The notes below the pieces were generated by a model. The model had not been told where the DNA came from, did not search any database, and was given only the letters and a program-made list of their open reading frames with translations. This document shows, one piece after another, positions 9,049-20,064 of a stretch of DNA of 64,000 nt (its first letter is position 1; each line of letters starts with the position of its first letter). Source of the stretch: Pseudomonas sp. KNUC1026 (GTDB lineage: Bacteria; Pseudomonadota; Gammaproteobacteria; Pseudomonadales; Pseudomonadaceae). Position numbers and translations under genes: made by a program. The stretch lies in NCBI RefSeq assembly GCF_021650705.1, contig NZ_CP087138.1:5014501-5078500 (forward strand), given 5' to 3'.

Positions 9049-11726
9049 TCAGGTGTGCTCAGGGCCGCGCGGGTAGCGCGCCAGGGCACTGATCAACTCA
9101 GTGGAAGGAATGGGCTTGTCGAACAGGTAGCCCTGGCCCACGTCGCAGCGGTGGCGGCGCAGGAAGGTCAATTGTTCGGCGGTCTCGATGCCCTCGGCCA
9201 CTACCTTGAGCTTGAGGTTGTGCGCCATGGCAATCACCGCCGAAGTGATTTCCATGTCGTCCGGGTTGGACGGGATTTCGCTGATGAAGCTGCGGTCGAT
9301 CTTCAGCACGTCGATGGGGAACTTTTTCAGGTAGCTCAACGATGAATAGCCCGTTCCGAAATCGTCCATCGCCAGCGACAGCCCCAGGCCCTTGAGCTGG
9401 CTCAGCAACTGCCGGGTGTCCTCGGTGGCTTCGAGCAACAGCCCTTCGGTCAGCTCCAGCTCCAGCAGATGCGCGGGCAGTTGTTCCTCCTCCATGATCG
9501 TGCGCACCGAGGCAACCAGATCCGGGTCGGAGAACTGTTTCGGTGACAAGTTGATCGCCACGCTCAGGTCCCCCAGGCCAGCAGTGCTCAGGCACTTGCT
9601 CATGCGGCAGGCCTGGCGGATCACCCATTTACCGATGGGAATGATCAGGCCGGTTTCCTCGGCCACGCTGATGAACTGGTCCGGGCGGATCATGCCGCGT
9701 TCTGGGTGATTCCAGCGCAGCAGCGCCTCCATGCCCAGCAACCTGCCACTGCGCAGGCAGATCTTGGGCTGGTAGAACACCTCGAGCTCGTTCTGGGTAA
9801 GCGCGCGGCGCAAGTTGTTTTCCACGAACAGCTTGTAGTTGGCCTCGGCATGCAGGGTTTCGGTGAACACTTGAACCTGATGCTTGCCGTTGGCCTTTGC
9901 CTTGTGCAGCGCAAGGCCTGCGTTCTTCATCAGGGTCTGCGGATCGTGCCCGTGCAAGGGCGCGCAGGCCAGGCCCACCGAGGCGGTCACGTTGATCAGC
10001 TGGCTGTCGACGAACATTGGCTTGTCGAGTGTCTTGAGCACCTGCATCGCCGTTTGCTGGGCAGCCTCGGGGTCGGTGGCATCCAGCAGCACAGCGAATT
10101 CGTTGCTGGCAAAACGCGCGAGCGTGCCTGAGGCGCTCAAGCTGTTGCGCAGCCGCCGAGCCAGGCTGATCAGCAGCTTGTCACCGGTCTGGTGGCCGAG
10201 GCTGTCGTTGATGCGCTTGAAGTTATCGATGTCCACCAGCATCAGGGCGATGGGCGCCTCGCCATCACGGCAGAAGCGGTCGTCCAGGGCGCGGATGAAT
10301 GCCGGGCGGTTACCCAGGTTTGTCAGGTTGTCGGTGTAGGCCAGCCGTTCGATACGCTGCTGGGCCAGCTTGGCCTGGGTGATGTCTTCGTAGATGCCGA
10401 TGTAATGAGTCAGCTCGCGCTGATCATTGAACACTTTCGAGATCGACAACTGGCCCCAGTAGGGTTCCAGGTTCTTGCGCCGGCTCTTGAATTCGCCCTG
10501 CCAGCTATTGTTGCGGCTCAGCGCAGACGGCGCGTCGAACAACAGCTCGCCGAGGTTCTCCAGCGCCGGCAGCTCTGAAAGCCGATGGCCTTGTACTTCC
10601 TCAGTGGTGTACTGGGTGATGGCGGTGAAGCTGGGGTTGACGTACTCCACCATGCCATCCGCAATTGACCAGCAAAAAGGCGTTGGCACTTTGCTCGACC
10701 GCACGCTGGAAGAGGTTCAGCGCACTGAGTAGCGGCGCGGCGGTTCTGGCTGGTGATGACCTGGGCGAACTGGTCGGCCAGCTCACCGGCAAAGGCAACC
10801 TCGTCCGATTGCCAGGGCCGCGCGGCACCTTGCTGTTCCAGGCAGAGCACGCCCACCAGTTGGCCGTCCACGCGAATGCTGGCGTCCAGGATCGCGGTCA
10901 CATTGCGATGCGCCAGGCGCTCAGCCAGCTCGTGGGTGCGCGGGTCGGTGGCTGTGTTGTCGGCGGCGATAGCCCGGCTGCTGTGCAGGGCCTCGAGGTA
11001 GTCCGGGGTGCCGCTGGCATTGAGCGCGTCCGGCACGGTATGGCATTCGTGGCGCGCCGACCAGGCGGTGATCGGCACGAAGCATTTGCCGTCCAGGTGC
11101 CAGAGGCTCGCGGAGTCCACAGCGTAGATGTCGCATGCACTGCGAGTGATCAGCTCGGCGGCCTCGAGCAGCGGGTCGTTGGTGACATAGCGTTGGCGCG
11201 CCAGGCGCAGGATCAGGTCTTGCTGTGCACGGACCCTTTCCAGGTGCTGCAGTTGCTCCTGCTGGGCACGCTGGTTTTGTTCCAGGGCCATTTCCAGCCG
11301 GTCGCTCTGGGGCGCCTGAGGCGCGCCGAGGGCGTCATCGACCATCAGCAGGTAACCACGCAACAGTTGCCGGTGATGCTGACGATACGGCTCGCCCAGC
11401 TCCAGAATGCTCACTGGCCCATGGTTGGTGTGCAGCGTGTAGCGGATCAGATAGTAATTGCGATAAGCCAGCTGCTCCTGGATGGCATCGTGCAGCTGGT
11501 AGCGCTGCTCCGGCTCCATGAGGCTTGCGTAGGGTGAGCCGATCAGAGCGCACAGCTCAGAGGCTTGCAGGCCGAAGTCGCGCTCGCAATTGGGATCCAG
11601 ATAAAGCAGCGCCCAGTTGGCCTCGTTCAGCCGCTCGAAACGCAACATGCCGAGGCGCGAGGGCACCGGCAACTGCGTCACTACCTCGGCTGCCATACGC
11701 GTGGCAGCATCTGGCTGGCTTTTCAT
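9049..11726 (-). CDS. dipA: PAS-GAF-PAS-GGDEF-EAL cyclic-di-GMP phosphodiesterase (DipA type), two frameshifts
   Basis: Probable degradation of c-di-GMP to pGpG, controlling attachment and dispersal. Reconstructed length is about 891 residues from MKSQPDAATRM at 11726. Order: an N-terminal PAS-like part, a GAF domain (about 190-340), PAS (about 365-480, MVEYVNPSFTAITQYT), GGDEF, EAL. The GGDEF active-site loop is degenerate, FASNEFAVLL, so cyclase activity is unlikely. The EAL side is intact: GMEALLRWNH, MDDFGTGYSSLSYL and VVAEGIETAEQL. Two frame changes occur, near 10659-10660 (an extra C on the plus strand) and between about 10728 and 10745 (one extra base or two missing). The genomic place beside aceF matches PA5017 DipA. 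No transmembrane segment is evident. Confidence 0.88.
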
Positions 11727-12063
11727 CGAGTGCTCACTTCTGAAGTGCGGGGCCAACGACCACGCATGGGCCAAGGTTGCATCATGGCGACGGCGCTGAC
11801 AAGTGACAGGGTGGCGTAATGCCTTCAGTGTGTCGACCGTTGGGAAGATTTCTTCAGCCCTGATGCACGGGCATTTTCGTGCAGGGGAAAATCTGGTGCA
11901 TAGAGCAAGGCGACGGAAGAAAATTCCGTAATAACGAAATGATTTGTCGCGAAGGCGGGTTTCAGGCGGTTTTGAGGGCAAAAAATTGCAAAAAACCCCG
12001 CTGCCCAGTCAAGGGAGCGGGGATCTGCCTGCACATCAGGGCGCTAGGCGCCCTGCTGCATGA
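11727..12063. other. Gap between dipA start and aceF stop
   Basis: 337 bases with no gene I can support. It holds the aceF terminator (11990-12022) and a second hairpin at about 11858-11887, with arms TGCACG / CGTGCA extended by CCC / GGG. The second hairpin lies in what should be the dipA upstream region and could be regulatory. The AT-rich part around 11885-11990 may carry the dipA promoter, but no clear -35/-10 pair could be fixed. The dipA start has only a weak AAGTGAG ribosome-binding sequence. Confidence 0.5.
11990..12022 (-). terminator. aceEF terminator
   Basis: On the minus strand a CCCCGCT arm and an AGCGGGG arm enclose a short inner stem, followed by TTTTTTG. It lies 42 bases past the aceF stop and has the form of a rho-independent terminator. 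Confidence 0.88.
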
Positions 12064-14043
12064 TTACAGCAGGATAGTGCGAATGTCGCCCAGCACGTCA
12101 CCCAGGCGCTTGGTGAAGCGAGCAGCCGCCGCGCCGTTGATCACACGGTGATCGTAGGACAGCGACAGCGGCAGCATCAGCCGCGGCTGGAATGCCTTGC
12201 CATCCCACACTGGTGCCATGGCTGCCTTGGAGACACCCAGGATGGCCACTTCCGGCGCGTTGACGATCGGCGTGAAGCCGGTGCCGCCAATGTGCCCGAG
12301 GCTGGAGATGGTGAAGCAGGCGCCTTGCATGTCGTCACCGGACAGCTTTTTGTTACGGGCTTTTTCAGCCAGCGCAGCGGCCTCGGCGGCCAGTTGCAGC
12401 AGGCTCTTCTGGTCGACGTTCTTGATCACCGGCACCAGCAGGCCATCAGGGGTGTCGACCGCGAAGCCGATGTTGACGTACTTCTTGCGGATCACAGCCT
12501 TGCCGCTTGGCGCGAGCGAGGCGTTGAAGTCCGGCAGCTCCTTGAGCAGGTAGGCGCAGGCCTTGAGCAGCAGCGGCAGCACGGTGAGCTTCACACCGGC
12601 TTTTTCGGCCACAGCCTTCTGCGCAACGCGGAAGGCTTCCAGCTCGGTGATGTCAGCCTGGTCGAACTGGGTCACGTGCGGGACGTTCAGCCAGCTGCGG
12701 TGCAGGTTGGCAGCGCCGACCTGCATCAGGCGGGTCATCGGCACTTCTTCGATTTCACCGAAGCGGCTGAAGTCGACGGTCGGAATCGGCGGGATGCCAG
12801 CACCACCGGTGGGCGCAGCGGCGGAGGCGGCAGGCGCTTCCTTGGCTTTGCTCATGATGGCTTTGACGTAGGCCTGCACGTCTTCCTTCAACACGCGGCC
12901 GTGTGGGCCGGTGGCGTTGACCTGAGACAGCTCGACACCGAACTCGCGGGCCAGTTGGCGAACCGCCGGGCCTGCATGAACCTTGGCGCCGGGCTTGGCC
13001 GATGCACCAGCGTGCACGTGCTCCACCGGAGTCTCAGCCTTGGCGGCAGGTGCCTCGGCCTTGGCCGGTGCAGCAGCAGGCGCGGCGGCCTGGGCCGGAG
13101 CCTGCGCGGGTGCTGCGCCCTGGACCTTCAGCTTGAGAATCAGGTCGCCAGTGCCGACTTCGTCGTCGAGCTTGGCGATCACGCTCTCCACCACGCCAGC
13201 GGCGGGCGAGGAATCTCCATGCTGGCCTTGTCGGATTCCAGGGTGATCAGCGATTGGTCGGCCTCGACCGTGTCACCGGCCTTGACCAGCACTTCGATGA
13301 TCTTGGCCTTGCCGGCCGAGCCGATGTCCGGAACCTTGATTTCCTGAACGCTGGCGGCAGCCGGCGCAGCCGGTTTTTCAGCAGCCGGTGCGGCGGCTGG
13401 GGCCTGGGCGGCCTCAGCCTTCGGCGCCTCTTCGGCCGCAGGAGCCGAAGCCCCGGCAGCCCCTTTGAGGACCAGAATCAGGTCACCGGTACCGACTTCA
13501 TCGTTGAGCTTGACGCTGATGCTTTCGACCACACCGGCAGCTGGAGACGGGATCTCCATGCTGGCCTTGTCGGATTCCAGGGTAATCAACGACTGGTCAG
13601 CCTCGACCGTGTCGCCGACCTTGACCTGAATTTCGATCACCTGGGCTTTGCCCGAAGAACCGATATCCGGAACATTGACGTTCTGTGGCGCGGCGTTGCC
13701 TGCAGCCGGCGCGGGGCGGCTGCGGGTTTTCCTCGGCCTTTGGCGCCTCGCTGGCTGCCGGAGCAGCCTCGGCGGCAGGCGCGGCCGCAGGCGCGGCGGC
13801 TTCGGCAGCGCCGTCGGCTTCCAGCTCGATCAGGTCGTCGCCCTCCTTGAGGCGGTCGCCGATCTTGACCTTGATGGCCTTGACCACGCCGGCTTTGGGC
13901 GCAGGCACTTCCATGCTGGCCTTGTCCGACTCCAGGGTCACCAGGCTTTGCTCGGCTTCGATGCGGTCGCCGACCTTGACCTGGATTTCAATGACTTCAC
14001 CCTCACCGCTGCCGATGTCGGGTACGCGTATCAATTCGCTCAC
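12064..14043 (-). CDS. aceF: Pyruvate dehydrogenase E2, dihydrolipoyl acetyltransferase, three lipoyl domains, frameshifts
   Basis: Acetyl carrier and core of the pyruvate dehydrogenase complex. It starts with GTG at 14043 after TAAGGAGA, which overlaps the aceE stop. Three lipoyl domains follow, each with the lipoylated lysine in ESDKASMEVP or ESDKASMEIP, linked by Ala/Pro-rich hinges. Then come the peripheral-subunit-binding domain (VRQLAREFGVELSQV) and the acetyltransferase domain with C-terminal SYDHRVINGAAAA. Reconstructed length is about 660 residues. Frame breaks: around 13715-13730 a net shift equal to two missing bases (A and C runs both look one short), and at 13210-13211 a missing G after ESDKASMEIP. 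Both sit in an essential-class gene and look like sequence errors. Confidence 0.95.
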
Positions 14044-14054
14044 AAGGCGTCTCC

Positions 14055-16701
14055 TTAGCAGTCCAGCGGGTTGCGTTTTTCCGGGTCGATACCGAACTTG
14101 GTGATGGCCTCGGCCACGACCTTGCGTTCGATCTCGCCACGGTCGGCCAGCGCTTCGAGCGCGGCCAGTACGACCCAACGGCGGTCCACTTCGAAGAAAT
14201 CACGCAGTTTGCGGCGGCTGTCGCTGCGGCCGAAGCCGTCGGTGCCCAGCACCTTGTATTCCTTGACCGGCACCCACTGGCGAATCTGCTCGGCGAACAG
14301 CTTCATGTAGTCGGTACTGGCAACGACCGGGCCCTTGCGCCCGTTCAGGCACTGCTCGACGTAGCTCTGCTTGGGCTCGTTGCCCGGATGCAGACGGTTG
14401 CTGCGCTCCACGGCCAGACCATCACGGCGCAGCTCGTTGAAGCTGGTCACGCTCCACACATCGGCGCCGACGTTGTAGTCGTTGCGCAGGATCTTGGCTG
14501 CTTCGCGAACTTCGTTGAGGATCGTGCCGCAGCCCAGCAGTTGAACGTGGTGCGCTGCTTCGCGTTTGTCTTCTTCGAGCAGGTACATCCCTTCGATGAT
14601 GCCGTCTTCCACGCCTTCCGGCATGGCCGGCTGGTGGTAGTTTTCGTTCATCACGGTGATGTAGTAGTAGATGTTTTCCTGCTTCTCCATCATCCGGTAG
14701 GTGCCTTCGCGCATGATCACCGCCAGCTCGTAGGCGTAGGTGGGGTCATAGCTGCGGCAGTTGGGGATGGTGCTGGCCAGGATGTGGCTGTGGCCGTCTT
14801 CGTGCTGCAGGCCTTCGCCGTTGAGGGTGGTGCGCCCGGAGGTGCCGCCCAGCAGGAAGCCGCGGGTCTGGCCGTCGCCAGCTGCCCAGGCCAGGTCGCC
14901 GATACGCTGGAAGCCGAACATCGAGTAGAAGATGTAGACCGGCAGCATCGGGGTGTCGTAGTCGCTGTAGGCGGTGCCCGCAGCGATGAACGAGGAGAAT
15001 GCACCCGCTTCGTTCAGGCCTTCCTGAAGGATCTGGCCGTCTTTCTTCGCGGTAGTACATCACCTGGTCGCGGTCGACCGGCTCGTACAGTTGGCCGACC
15101 GGGGAGTAGATACCCAGCTGGCGGAACATGCCTTCCATACCGAAGGTACGGGCCTCGTCAGCAAGGATCGGCACGATGCGCTTGCCCAGCTCCTTGTCCT
15201 TGACCATGGCAGCCAGGATGCGGCCGAACGCCATGGTGGTGGAGATTTCGCGGTCGCCCGAACCGTCGAGCACCGACTTGAGAATCTCCAGCGGCGGGGT
15301 CGGGATGCTGACGGTGCCACGGTTGCGTTGCGGCAGGTGGCCGCCCAGCTTTTCGCGGCACTTGCGCAGGTATTTCATTTCCGCGCTGTCTTCGGCGGGG
15401 CGGTAGAACGGCAGCTCTTCGAGTTGCGAGTCGTTCAACGGAATGTCGAAGCGATCGCGGAATTTCTTCAGCGACTCGATATCGACCTTCTTGGCGTTGT
15501 GCGCGGTGTTCTTGCCTTCGCCGGCACCGGTGCCATAACCCTTGATGGTCTTGGCCAGGATGACGGTCGGCTGGCCTTTGTGGTTGACCGCCTGGTGGTA
15601 CGCGGCATAGACCTTGTACGGGTCGTGGCCACCACGGTTGAGTTTCCAGATCTCGTCGTCGGAGAGGTTCTCGACGCGCTTGAGCAGGTCAGGGTCGGCA
15701 CCGAAGAAGTGCTTGCGCACGTAGGCGCCGTCCTTGGCCTTGTAGTTCTGGTATTCGCCGTCGATGGCCTGGTCCATGCGGCGCTGCATGCGGCCGTCGT
15801 GGTCCTGGGCGAACAGTGGGTCCCACATGCGGCCCCAGATGACCTTGTTGACGTTCCAGTTGGCGCCACGGAACACGCCTTCGAGTTCCTGGATGATCTT
15901 CGCATTGCCGCGAACCGGGCCGTCGAGGCGCTGCAGGTTGCAGTTGATGACGAAGATCAGGTTGTCGAGATTCTCGCGGCCGGCCAGGGAGATAGCGCCC
16001 AGGGTTTCCGGCTCGTCGGTCTCGCCATCGCCGATGAAGCACCATACCTTCTGCTTGCCGGCGGGGATGAAGCCGCGGTTTTCCAGGTACTTCATGAAGC
16101 GCGCCTGGTAGATCGCGGTGATCGGGCCCAGGCCCATCGACACGGTCGGGAACTGCCAGAAGTCGGGCATCAGGTGCGGGTGCGGGTAGGACGACAGGCC
16201 CTGGCCGTCGACTTCCTGGCGGAACTTGAGCATCTGCTCTTCGCTCAAGCGGCCTTCGAGGAAGGCGCGAGCGTAAATGCCGGGCGAAGCGTGGCCCTGG
16301 TAGTAGATCAGGTCGCCGCCGTGTTCTTCGGTCGGAGCCTGGAAGAAATAGTTGAAGCCGATGTCGTACAGCGTGGCGCTGGACGCGAAGGTGGAGATGT
16401 GACCGCCCAGGTCAGGGTCCTGCATGTTGGCACGCATGACCATTGCCAGCGCGTTCCAGCGCACGATCGAGCGGATGCGGCGCTCCATGAACAGGTCGCC
16501 GGGCATGCGCGCTTCACGCGTGACCGGGATGGTGTTGCGATAGGGCGTAGTGATGGCATAGGGAAGCTGGGAGCCGGTCCGGGTGGCCAGTTCGCCCATG
16601 CGGGTCATCAGGTAGTGAGCGCGGTCTTCGCCTTCTTTGTCGAGAACCGACTCCAGGGCGTCCAGCCATTCCTGGGTTTCGACGGGATCGAGGTCTTGCA
16701 T
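14055..16701 (-). CDS. aceE: Pyruvate dehydrogenase E1, homodimeric type, one frameshift
   Basis: Thiamine-diphosphate-dependent decarboxylation of pyruvate, the entry step of the complex. Reconstructed length is 882 residues, as usual for the homodimeric E1. The ThDP motif is GDGETDEPETLGA ... NCNLQRLDGPV. Other markers are MGLGPITAIYQARF and FYSMFGFQRIGDLAW. The start MQDLDPVETQEWLD at 16701 has GGAG 8 bases upstream; an in-frame ATG at 16776 is possible but lacks a good ribosome site. The frame breaks after VMYYRE, near 15045-15052, where an A run appears two bases short (or one base is extra). aceF follows after 11 bases. Two GntR-type palindromes lie upstream. Confidence 0.96.
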
Positions 16702-17084
16702 GGCTTGCTCCAGGGCGGAAAGGCCACCAGAATCGGATGGCCTGAGTTTGCGACTGGCCTTGTGGGCAGACGACATGAATTCTTGGATTACCGGAGGTTG
16801 GCCCGGCGGGCTGTAGTTTTACTACAAATCAATTCGGTTTTCATGTTTGCGGACGACACGGGCAGTAGTAAAACTACAGGGATTTGGCTCGATAGCCTTC
16901 CAAGGGTTGTGAGAATAAACGATCCCGTAGTTCAAAAATAAGTCAGCAAGCGGGTGCTCTTGATGATTTCTGCCAGGTTTCATCCAGCTCGAACAATATT
17001 TCACTTTTGTTCGACATGTAGCTCGGGCACTACCTCCCTTCATTTAACTGCAATTGCCGGATTTAGCGGCTTCAAGGATAGACC
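16702..17084. promoter_or_regulatory. aceE/glnE divergent control region with two GntR/FadR-type operators
   Basis: 383 bases without a supported gene. Site A at 16812-16826 is the perfect palindrome TGTAGTTTTACTACA. Site B at 16865-16877 is GTAGTAAAACTAC. Both fit GTAGT-N3-ACTAC, which contains the T-N-GT-N3-AC-N-A core typical of the FadR/PdhR branch of GntR regulators. Their centres are 52 bases apart, close to five helical turns, so the two sites face the same side. They lie 111 and 163 bases upstream of the chosen aceE start. A PdhR-like pyruvate-responsive repressor of aceEF is the natural inference; the regulator itself is not in the window. Confidence 0.7.
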
Positions 17085-20009
17085 ATGAGCCAGCCGACCG
17101 TGGCACCACTTCCCGCTGCCCTCGATGATCTGGCCCACGCCTGCCGCAGCGAGTTCATTTCCATTGCCCCTCCAGCAGCCGAAGGGTTCGATGAGGTCTT
17201 CTGGCAAGCTCTCGGCCGGGTGTGCGCCTGCAGCGACTTTGTTGTGGAGCAGATCCGCCGCGCGCCTGCGTTGCTGCCCGAGCTTGTCGCCAGTGGCGAC
17301 CTTGGCCGGGTATTCGGCCCAGGCGAGTTGCGCGCCCAGGTGCATGCCGCGCTGGAATCGGCCGAGACCGAGGATCGACTCGGGCAGGTGCTGCGCCAGC
17401 AGCGCGCGCGCCAGCAGGTGCGCATCGTATGGCGCGACATCACACGCGCCGCCGATCTGGGGCAAACCTGCCGCGATCTGACCGAGCTCGCCGACGCCTG
17501 CATCGATGAGGCCTATCAATGGCTCTACCCGCGCCACTGCCAGCAGTTCGGCACCCCGGTCGGTCGGCGTAGCGGTGAGCCGCAGCACATGATCGTGCTG
17601 GGTATGGGCAAGCTGGGCGCTGGCGAGCTGAACCTTTCCTCGGATATCGACCTGATCTTCGCCTATCCCGAAGGCGGCGAAACCGAAGGGGTGAAGCGTT
17701 CGCTGGACAATCAGGAGTTTTTCATCCGCCTCGGCCAGCGTTTGATCAAGGCACTGGACCCGGTGACCGTCGACGGTTACGTGTTCCGCGTCGACATGCG
17801 CCTGCGCCCTTACGGCTCGGCCGGCGCGCTGGTGCTCAGCTTCAATGCGCTGGAGCAGTATTACCAGGACCAGGGCCGCGACTGGGAACGCTACGCCATG
17901 ATCAAGGCGCGCGTGGTGGGTGGCGATGCCAAGGCCGGCGTGCAATTGCTGGAGATGCTGCGGCCGTTCGTCTACCGCCGCTACCTCGATTTTTCCGCCA
18001 TCGAGGCGCTGCGCACCATGAAGCAACTGATTCAGCAGGAGGTGCGGCGCAAGGGCATGGCCGAGAACATCAAGCTGGGGTCGGGCGGCATTCGCGAAGT
18101 GGAGTTCATCGCCCAGGCCTTCCAGCTGATTCATGGCGGGCGAGACCTGAGCCTGCAACAGCGGCCATTGCTGAAAGTGCTGGCCACGCTGGAGGGGCAG
18201 GGCTACCTGCCGCAGGCCGTGGTGGCCGAGCTGCGCGAAGCTTACGAGTTCCTGCGTTATGCCGAGCACGCCTTGCAGGCGATCGCCGACCGGCAGACAC
18301 AGATGCTGCCGGCCGATGAACGCGACCAACTGCGTGTCGCGGCCATGCTGGGCTTCGCCGATTGGGCCAGTTTTCATGAGCGGTTGTCTCATCGGCGCGG
18401 GCGGGTGGCCTGGCACTTCGGCCAGGTGATCGCCGACCCGGACGAAGACGAGAACGCGGCACTGGATGAGCCGGTCGGTGGCGAGTGGATGCCGCTGTGG
18501 CAGGACGCACAAGCCGAGCAGGATGCCTGCCGTCAACTGGAGGAGGCCGGGTTCACCGACCCTGGCCGAGCCTTTCGGCAACTGGCCGACCTGCGCAACA
18601 GCCACCTGCTGCGCGCCGCTCAGCGTATCGGCCGTGAGCGCATCGACGCGTTCATCCCAAGGTTGCTGGCCCAGGCGGTGGCTTTGGGCGAACCCAATCT
18701 GTTGCTGGATCGGGTAATGCCGTTGGTCGAGGCGGTCACTCGCCGTTCGGCTTACCTGGTGCCGCTGACGGAAAACCCCGGCGCCTTGCGCCAATTGCTC
18801 GCGCTGTGTGCCGCCAGCCCCTGGGTGGCCGAGCAGATCGCGCGTTACCCGCTGCTGCTCGATGAGTTGCTCAACGAAGGCCGCTTGTTCAACCCGCCCC
18901 AGGCGCCGGAGCTCAAGGCCGAGCTGCGCGAGCGGCTTACACGCATTCCCGAGGACGACCTGGAACAGCAGATGGAGGCGCTGCGGCATTTCAAGCTGGC
19001 CCACAGCCTGCGGGTGGCGGCTTCGGAAATCGCCGGTACCTTGCCGCTGATGAAGGTCAGCGACTACCTGACCTGGCTGGCCGAGGCGATTCTGGAGCAG
19101 GTGCTGGCGCTGGCCTGGCGCCAGACCGTCGCCCGCCATGGCGTGCCGCTGCGTGCCGATGGCCGGCCGTGCGAGCCGGGGTTCATCATTGTCGGCTACG
19201 GCAAGGTCGGTGGAATCGAATTGGGCCACGGCTCGGACCTGGACCTGGTGTTCGTCCACGACGGCGACCCGCAGGCCGAGACCGATGGCGACAAGCCTAT
19301 CGACGGTGCGCAGTTCTTCACCCGCCTGGGCCAGCGCATCATTCACCTGATCACTGCGCAGACCAACTCCGGCCAGCTCTATGACGTCGACATGCGCCTG
19401 CGCCCGTCCGGCGCGGCAGGGCTGCTGGTCAGTTCGCTGGGGGCCTTCGAGCGCTACCAGCAGCAAGAGGCCTGGACCTGGGAGCATCAGGCGCTGGTGC
19501 GCGCGCGGGTGCTGGTGGGCGATGCCGAGGTAGGCGAGGGCTTCGAGCGCGTGCGCGCTGGCGTGCTAGGCAAAACCCGGGAGCTGGCTGAGTTGCGCGC
19601 GCAGGTCAGCGAGATGCGCGCCAAGATGCGCGACAACCTCGGCACCCGCGCCAGTGGTGCCGGGCGGGGTAGCAACGCCTTCGAGGCAGCGGTGCCCTTC
19701 GACCTCAAGCAGGACGCCGGAGGTATCGTCGATATCGAATTTATGGTGCAATACGCGGCCCTGGCGTGGTCTGGCACGCACCCGGCGCTGCTGCGCTACC
19801 CCGACAACATCCGCATTCTCGAAGGCCTGGAAGAGGCCGGGTTGTTGCCGGCCAGCGATGCCGTGCTGCTGCGTGAGGCCTACAAGGCCTATCGCGCTTC
19901 AGCCCACCGGCAGGCCTTGCAGAAAGCACCCTCGGTGGTGCCGGGGGATCAGTTCGCGGCCGAGCGTCGTGAGGTGATGCGGATCTGGGCCGGGCTCGGC
20001 CTGGGCTAG
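17085..20009 (+). CDS. glnE: Glutamine synthetase adenylyltransferase/deadenylyltransferase
   Basis: Adenylylates and deadenylylates glutamine synthetase in response to nitrogen status. 974 residues, the standard length, with no frame break. Two nucleotidyltransferase domains are visible. The N-terminal one has GMGKLGAGELN then SSDIDLIFAYPE. The C-terminal one has GYGKVGGIELG then GSDLDLVFVHDG. Between and after them are the PII-responsive helical regions, with KQDAGGIVDIEFMVQ near the end. It starts with ATG at 17085. It is divergent from aceE and 55 bases upstream of waaF; ilvE, which I recall between glnE and waaF in P. aeruginosa, is absent here. Confidence 0.97.
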   Translation: MSQPTVAPLPAALDDLAHACRSEFISIAPPAAEGFDEVFWQALGRVCACSDFVVEQIRRAPALLPELVASGDLGRVFGPGELRAQVHAALESAETEDRLGQVLRQQRARQQVRIVWRDITRAADLGQTCRDLTELADACIDEAYQWLYPRHCQQFGTPVGRRSGEPQHMIVLGMGKLGAGELNLSSDIDLIFAYPEGGETEGVKRSLDNQEFFIRLGQRLIKALDPVTVDGYVFRVDMRLRPYGSAGALVLSFNALEQYYQDQGRDWERYAMIKARVVGGDAKAGVQLLEMLRPFVYRRYLDFSAIEALRTMKQLIQQEVRRKGMAENIKLGSGGIREVEFIAQAFQLIHGGRDLSLQQRPLLKVLATLEGQGYLPQAVVAELREAYEFLRYAEHALQAIADRQTQMLPADERDQLRVAAMLGFADWASFHERLSHRRGRVAWHFGQVIADPDEDENAALDEPVGGEWMPLWQDAQAEQDACRQLEEAGFTDPGRAFRQLADLRNSHLLRAAQRIGRERIDAFIPRLLAQAVALGEPNLLLDRVMPLVEAVTRRSAYLVPLTENPGALRQLLALCAASPWVAEQIARYPLLLDELLNEGRLFNPPQAPELKAELRERLTRIPEDDLEQQMEALRHFKLAHSLRVAASEIAGTLPLMKVSDYLTWLAEAILEQVLALAWRQTVARHGVPLRADGRPCEPGFIIVGYGKVGGIELGHGSDLDLVFVHDGDPQAETDGDKPIDGAQFFTRLGQRIIHLITAQTNSGQLYDVDMRLRPSGAAGLLVSSLGAFERYQQQEAWTWEHQALVRARVLVGDAEVGEGFERVRAGVLGKTRELAELRAQVSEMRAKMRDNLGTRASGAGRGSNAFEAAVPFDLKQDAGGIVDIEFMVQYAALAWSGTHPALLRYPDNIRILEGLEEAGLLPASDAVLLREAYKAYRASAHRQALQKAPSVVPGDQFAAERREVMRIWAGLGLG

Positions 20010-20064
20010 AGTGATGGCAGCGGCCTGTGAATGAACGGCAGGCCGCGCGTTTTTCGGAAAACCC

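Noticed and set aside
15091..16941. 616-codon open frame opposite aceE
   Set aside because: Shadow of aceE; the minus strand encodes full-length E1 with ThDP motifs.
17040..19487. 815-codon open frame on the minus strand opposite glnE
   Set aside because: Shadow of glnE: Gln/Leu/His-rich, no domain, and glnE itself is unmistakable on the plus strand.
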